A stretch of DNA of 28,529 nt. Origin: CAZVEV01 sp964625865 (GTDB lineage Bacteria; Planctomycetota; Phycisphaerae; SM23-33). The position numbers and the translations under genes were made by a program. Under the pieces are notes generated by a model. The model had not been told where the DNA came from. It did not search any database and was given only the letters and a program-made list of their open reading frames with translations. This document shows positions 24,979 to 28,529 of the stretch, piece after piece. Position 1 is the stretch's first letter. Every line of letters begins with the position of its first letter. The stretch is from the NCBI GenBank assembly GCA_964625865.1, contig CAZVEV010000050.1, positions 1 to 28,529 of the forward strand. The letters are read 5' to 3'.

Positions 24979-25007
24979 ATGATACGTCCGGGCTCCGGGC
25001 CGATCAA
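24979..25007 (-). promoter_or_regulatory. Candidate promoter of the REC-PP2C-STAS gene
   Basis: On the minus strand TTGATC (25002-25007), a 17-nt spacer and TATCAT (24979-24984), about 73 nt before the ATG at 24906. Confidence 0.5.
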
Positions 25008-25026
25008 CACTCGCGCGACAATCGAC

Positions 25027-25153
25027 GGGTGGCACGTTCAAGCGAAGCTTGTGGGTGCTTCTTGTGACGGAACACGCCCTGTTGTTCAGGACGGCTCGTG
25101 CTCCCGCACCCACAAACTCCGTCCCTCCGGGACTCCGTTTGAAGGTGCCACCC
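25027..25153. repeat. Family 4 palindromic element between two divergent promoters
   Basis: Outer arms GGGTGGCACGTTCAA (25027-25041) and TTGAAGGTGCCACCC (25139-25153) are reverse complements apart from one or two positions. Inner words GCTTGTGGGTGC (25047-25058) and GCACCCACAAAC (25106-25117) also pair. The whole 127-bp element fills the space between the -35 boxes at 25007 and 25159. Confidence 0.7.
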
Positions 25154-25158
25154 GCCGG

Positions 25159-25187
25159 TTGCTTCGGCACGTATCGCATGCTATGAT
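25159..25187 (+). promoter_or_regulatory. Candidate promoter of the GAF histidine kinase gene
   Basis: TTGCTT (25159-25164), a 17-nt spacer and TATGAT (25182-25187), about 45 nt before the ATG at 25233. Confidence 0.5.
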
Positions 25188-25232
25188 CCCCGCGTCAGAC
25201 CCTATCGGCGGACAGGTCCCCCAGGTGCCCTC

Positions 25233-26444
25233 ATGACCAGCGACAAGTTGTTCGAGCTTTACGACCGCATGCTCGGGGACGTACATCTGCCCACCGTCCT
25301 GCGCGACGTAGCCGACGTGCTCTGTCACGACCTCTCGGCCGAGCGGGCGTCGGTGTACCTTGTTGACGCGGCCACCCAGGAGCTGGAATCGGTGGCCGTG
25401 GTGGGCAACGTGGCGCGAACCATTCGCGTGCCGATCAAGGAGACCTCGCTGGCCGGCCACTGCGCCGTCACGGGGCAGGCCTTCCTCGTGCCCGACGCCT
25501 ACGGCGACCTGAGCACGATCGATCCCAAGCTGACCTTCGACCGCTCGTGGGACAAGGTCAACAACTTCCGCACGCGCGACGTGATGTGCGCCGCCGCGAC
25601 GTTCAAGGGCAAGCTCATGGGCGTCGCGCAGGTGATCAACAGTCGCGAGCGTCCCTTCAGCCCCGACGACCTCGACCAGCTCCGGACCACGGCCAGGCTG
25701 ATCGGCTATGCCCTCTACCATGCCTGCCTCTACAACGACCTGGCCACCATGAAGCAACTGGACAAGGACAAGGCCCAGTTCATGCGGGTGATGGTCCACG
25801 AACTCAAGAGCCCCGTCGCGGGGGCCAAGATGCTCATGAGCCTGCTGACCGGCCAGACCTTCGAGAATCCCCAACTCGACGCCCTGCCCCAGCGCATCAG
25901 CGACCGCCTGGACCAGATGGGCGAGCTGATCAGCGACATTCTCGTGCTGGCCAAGGTCAAGAGCGGCGAGCCGCTGGGCGAGGTCGCCGTTGTGGACCTT
26001 GCCGCCCGGACCGCCGCCGCCTGCGACGACTACCGCGCCCAGGCCGACGCCAAGGGCCTGGCAATGGCCGTCGACCTGCCCAGCGCGCCCGTGCCGGTGC
26101 GGATCGACGTCCAGGGCTGCACCCTCGTCCTGTCGAACCTCGTGTCCAACGCGATCAAGTACACGCCCGCCGGGCGGGTGGGGGTGGCGCTGGCCGCCGT
26201 CGACGGCTCGGCCGTCCTGAGCGTGACCGACAGCGGGATCGGCATTCCGGAAAAGGACGTGCCCAAGCTCTTCACCGAGTTCTTCCGCGCCTCGAACGCC
26301 AAGCGCAGCGATATCAAGGGCAGTGGCGTGGGGCTCTCGGGAGTCAAGAGTATCGTCGAGCGGTTCGGGGGCAAGTTGTGGCTGACGACCGCCGAGGGCG
26401 CCGGCTCGACCTTCACCGTCCGCCTGCCCCTGTGCGACGCCTGA
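25233..26444 (+). CDS. GAF-domain sensor histidine kinase
   Basis: 403 residues from ATG 25233. A GAF domain occupies about 10-165 (ERASVYLVDAATQELESVAVVG, SLAGHCAVTGQAFLVPD, FKGKLMGVAQVINSR), with no transmembrane segment, so the sensor is cytoplasmic. The HisKA helix carries the phosphoacceptor His189 in MVHELKSPVAG. The HATPase domain has N box SNLVSNAIKYTP (Asn306), G1 DSGIGIPEKD (333-342), F box FTEFFRAS and G2 GSGVGLSG (363-370). The protein ends without a receiver domain. It is divergent from the REC-PP2C-STAS gene, which lacks a kinase, so the two probably form a two-component pair. The GAF ligand is unknown. Confidence 0.9.
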   Translation: MTSDKLFELYDRMLGDVHLPTVLRDVADVLCHDLSAERASVYLVDAATQELESVAVVGNVARTIRVPIKETSLAGHCAVTGQAFLVPDAYGDLSTIDPKLTFDRSWDKVNNFRTRDVMCAAATFKGKLMGVAQVINSRERPFSPDDLDQLRTTARLIGYALYHACLYNDLATMKQLDKDKAQFMRVMVHELKSPVAGAKMLMSLLTGQTFENPQLDALPQRISDRLDQMGELISDILVLAKVKSGEPLGEVAVVDLAARTAAACDDYRAQADAKGLAMAVDLPSAPVPVRIDVQGCTLVLSNLVSNAIKYTPAGRVGVALAAVDGSAVLSVTDSGIGIPEKDVPKLFTEFFRASNAKRSDIKGSGVGLSGVKSIVERFGGKLWLTTAEGAGSTFTVRLPLCDA

Positions 26445-26475
26445 GACCCACGGCACCCGCTGACGCTTCGCGCGG
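26443..26475. repeat. Degenerate family 3 repeat fragment
   Basis: CCCACGGCACCC followed by GCTGACGCTTCGCG reuses two words of the 5119-5155 arm in swapped order. It lies in the 67-bp gap between the histidine kinase and heparinase-like genes (convergent). Confidence 0.45.
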
Positions 26476-26511
26476 ACTGACCGATGCAGGAAGTCGACGA
26501 TCGCCAATCTG

Positions 26512-28350
26512 TCAGCACACTGCCTGGTCGAGCGTCAGGTGAGCGTGGTCGGCTGTGAAGTGCAGCTTGAGGGTCCCCGCGCTGACCGTGACGTTGCCCT
26601 GGCGGTCGGTTCGAACGCGCGCCGGGGCCCCGATCGCCTCGCGGGAGAAGATCGACGCCACGTACGCCTTGCCCATCACGCCGGCTGACAGGGTCATCAC
26701 GTTGTCGCTCTCACCGTTGCGGAAGGCGTAGCTGTCGGTGTTCAGGACGGACTTGACGGTGGCGGCCAGTGCGAACTCGATCGCTGCGGCCCGCCCGATG
26801 ATGCGTCCGGTCCTGGGCTTGGGGCCCGTTTCGACCTGCCCCGCGGTGTGCCAGTACACGTTGACCATCTCGGGTACGGCGTTCGTGATCTCGTCCAGGA
26901 CCACGAGCACCTTGCCTTCGGCGCCCTTGCGGTCCAGGAGCATCACCACGTGACGGATGAACTGGACCGTCTCGCCCAGCGCGCCGCGAGCGTCGCAGAC
27001 GATCCAGCGGTAGGTCTTGCCCGCCTGGGCTTCGGCGATCAGGCCCTGGGCGTCCAGTTGGTGGTCGGCGTCGGCGACCACGACGGTGTTATGGGCGCGG
27101 GCCTGGACCTCGTAGAACTCGCGGTGGGCATCGCTGGGCCATCCGCCGTTGCGAACGTGCGCCCCCGCGTCGGTCAGCAGCATCTCGCCGTCGACCTGCA
27201 GACGGATCGCGTTCATGTCGCGCTGGGACCGGTAGGCCGACAGGTCGCCGGTCTTGGCCGCCACGTAGAACCCCGGGCGGGGCCAACTGTCCGCGGCGGC
27301 CGCCCAGCCGATCTCGTTGAAGACCTTCACCGGCGCCAGCGAGATGGTGCGCGGCGTGCGGACGTCGGCGGGGCGAAACAGCAGGGCCAGCCCTGCCTGC
27401 GACCAGCCGGTGGTCGTCGCGTCGTGGTTCAGTGCATACGTGTCCAGCCACCACGCCACGTCCTTCATGCCGTAGTGCTTGACCAGGTTGTACAGCGCGC
27501 CGTACAGCGGCATGACGCTGTTGTCGCCGAACCCCGCGGCGTGACCGTTGGGCGTGAAATAGATCGGGAACAGCCCCGTCACGTCCATGCCGCGCTCGTG
27601 GAAGATCCGCTGGTCGTCAACGAGCCTGCTGGCCGCCTCGCCCAGCAGCAGGACGTACCGCATCGCACCGCCCCAGGCCGCGGCGCCCTCGTCCCAGCCG
27701 CCTTCGCGACCGAGGGCGTTGAAGAAGTTCCGCAGGGCCTGGCGCGCGTTGAGGAAGACCTCTTCGGCCAGCGGCTCCTCGTCGCCCAGCGCCAACCCCG
27801 CAACCGCACAGCCGCAGTTGACGATCGGGTTCCAACTGTGATAGCACCCCAGCCACCAGGCGTTGTCCTTGACGGCCTGGTGATACGGCTCGATGGCCTT
27901 GTGGCGAATCGCCTGGAGGATCCGCATGCGATCGACCTTCGTCAGGTCCTCCCACAACCAGTCCAGCCCCACCGCCGCCGCCACCGCCGCCTCGGCCGTG
28001 CACAGGTCCGCCGCGAGCTGGTCGTGACACGGGTCCACCCACGTGCTCCAACCGGCCAGGGACTTCAGTTCCTCGGTGGCGCGGCTGCGATAGGCGTCGT
28101 TCGGCTCGACGTGGTGGGCGATCAGCAGGTCGATGATCCGCCCCTGGACGGTCTTGGCCGCCCCCACCGCCGCCGCCCGCAGGCCCTTGCTCCACAAGCT
28201 CTGCCACTGCGTCTCAGCCACCGGGGGCGATTCGAGAATCAGCGAACATCGCTTGCGCAGGGCGTCGAAAATCCGGTCAAACGGCTTGATGTCGATCTTC
28301 TCTCGAAGGGCCCGAAGTTCGTCACGTGTTGCCAGTATCCCGCGTCTCAT
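26512..28350 (-). CDS. Heparinase II/III-like polysaccharide lyase family protein
   Basis: 612 residues from ATG 28350, preceded by GAGG nine nt upstream. The N-terminal ~340 residues are helix-rich with repeated Trp/Tyr (WWLGCYHSWNPIVNCGCA, GREGGWDEGAAAWGGAMRY), as in the alpha/alpha toroid of alginate and heparinase-type lyases. The C-terminal part has VFNEIGWAAAADSWP, LLTDAGAH and the RAHNTVVVAD block, the conserved heparinase II/III signature (HNTV), in a beta-sandwich. This family cleaves uronic-acid polysaccharides by beta-elimination. Unlike most secreted lyases it has no signal peptide from this start, so it may act on imported oligosaccharides. Exact substrate is unknown. Confidence 0.8.
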   Translation of the reverse strand: MRRGILATRDELRALREKIDIKPFDRIFDALRKRCSLILESPPVAETQWQSLWSKGLRAAAVGAAKTVQGRIIDLLIAHHVEPNDAYRSRATEELKSLAGWSTWVDPCHDQLAADLCTAEAAVAAAVGLDWLWEDLTKVDRMRILQAIRHKAIEPYHQAVKDNAWWLGCYHSWNPIVNCGCAVAGLALGDEEPLAEEVFLNARQALRNFFNALGREGGWDEGAAAWGGAMRYVLLLGEAASRLVDDQRIFHERGMDVTGLFPIYFTPNGHAAGFGDNSVMPLYGALYNLVKHYGMKDVAWWLDTYALNHDATTTGWSQAGLALLFRPADVRTPRTISLAPVKVFNEIGWAAAADSWPRPGFYVAAKTGDLSAYRSQRDMNAIRLQVDGEMLLTDAGAHVRNGGWPSDAHREFYEVQARAHNTVVVADADHQLDAQGLIAEAQAGKTYRWIVCDARGALGETVQFIRHVVMLLDRKGAEGKVLVVLDEITNAVPEMVNVYWHTAGQVETGPKPRTGRIIGRAAAIEFALAATVKSVLNTDSYAFRNGESDNVMTLSAGVMGKAYVASIFSREAIGAPARVRTDRQGNVTVSAGTLKLHFTADHAHLTLDQAVC

Positions 28351-28429
28351 GGGTAACGTCCTCGCCGGCCGGCAAAAACCACGCCAGCCATACCAACAAC
28401 CCTAGCCCCCCCGCCGCGCGATTGCAAGA

Positions 28430-28508
28430 GGAAGGTCGAAGGTCGTCCGGTCGCGGACAGGGCAAGGTCGGGTGCCGTGGGCTGCGGAGCGAAGCGGAGC
28501 AACCACGT
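28430..28508. repeat. Repeat cluster at the window end: family 7 piece plus family 3 left arm
   Basis: 28430-28450 contains GAAGGTCGAAGGTCG, as in 11036-11073. 28469-28508 is nearly identical to the family 3 left arm at 5061-5101. Its right arm, if present, lies beyond 28529. No gene was seen between 28351 and the window end. Confidence 0.65.
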
Positions 28509-28529
28509 CTTGGCGCGCAGAACGGGGTT

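Noticed and set aside
53..28508. CRISPR array
   Set aside because: Repeats are scattered, inverted and palindromic, without regular spacers or cas genes.

Overview
The window looks like a GC-rich planctomycete chromosome segment, probably of the Phycisphaerae type. The evidence is an LEPR-XLL export motif on a C25-type peptidase, an HzsA-related protein with CxxCH haem sites, an ECF-type sigma factor paired with a membrane Ser/Thr kinase, and several families of intergenic palindromic repeats. No rRNA, tRNA, CRISPR array, prophage or insertion sequence was recognised. Lineage is inferred from gene content, not from a marker gene.

Layout. 1-388 is gene-free and made of inverted repeats. 389-3580 (-) encodes an exported HzsA-related protein with an F5/8 type C domain, a beta-propeller and two CxxCH sites. 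3891-5060 (+) encodes a probable Tat-exported GHL15-like glycosidase. 5184-7961 (-) encodes the LEPR-XLL/C25 peptidase with 47-residue repeats. 8299-10062 (-) is a membrane Ser/Thr kinase and 10200-10949 (-) an ECF-like sigma factor. 11393-12079 (+) is a lipoprotein, 12098-12991 (-) a MEMO1/AmmeMemoRadiSam B protein, 13080-13898 (+) an acidic two-helix membrane protein, and 13933-15162 (+) ribBA. 15230-16432 (+) is an orphan AAA+ ATPase of lower GC. 16527-17396 (-) is a nucleoside phosphorylase, 17619-17999 (-) dciA (DUF721) and 18166-19263 (-) dnaN. 19449-20216 (+) is an SDR and 20356-22404 (+) an FAD oxidoreductase. 22531-22908 (+) is a small lipoprotein, 23083-24906 (-) a REC-PP2C-STAS regulator, 25233-26444 (+) a GAF histidine kinase, and 26512-28350 (-) a heparinase II/III-like protein. 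The end of the window is again repeats.

How the genes fit together. The left part has exported and envelope functions and a sigma-factor/kinase pair. The centre has housekeeping genes (riboflavin, clamp, helicase loader, purine phosphorylase). The right part has a probable redox pair (SDR plus FAD enzyme) and a divergent signalling pair in which a histidine kinase without a receiver faces a receiver-phosphatase-STAS protein without a kinase.

The most unusual property is non-coding. Most larger intergenic gaps contain palindromic repeats of at least six families. In four families each arm is a hairpin and two arms are arranged head to head, as in REPIN/BIME elements. Stem pairs covary between copies, one pair lies inside the 3' end of the peptidase gene, one arm supplies the kinase stop codon, and one element fills the space between two divergent promoters. 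No RAYT-type transposase is encoded here, so any mobiliser would have to act from elsewhere.
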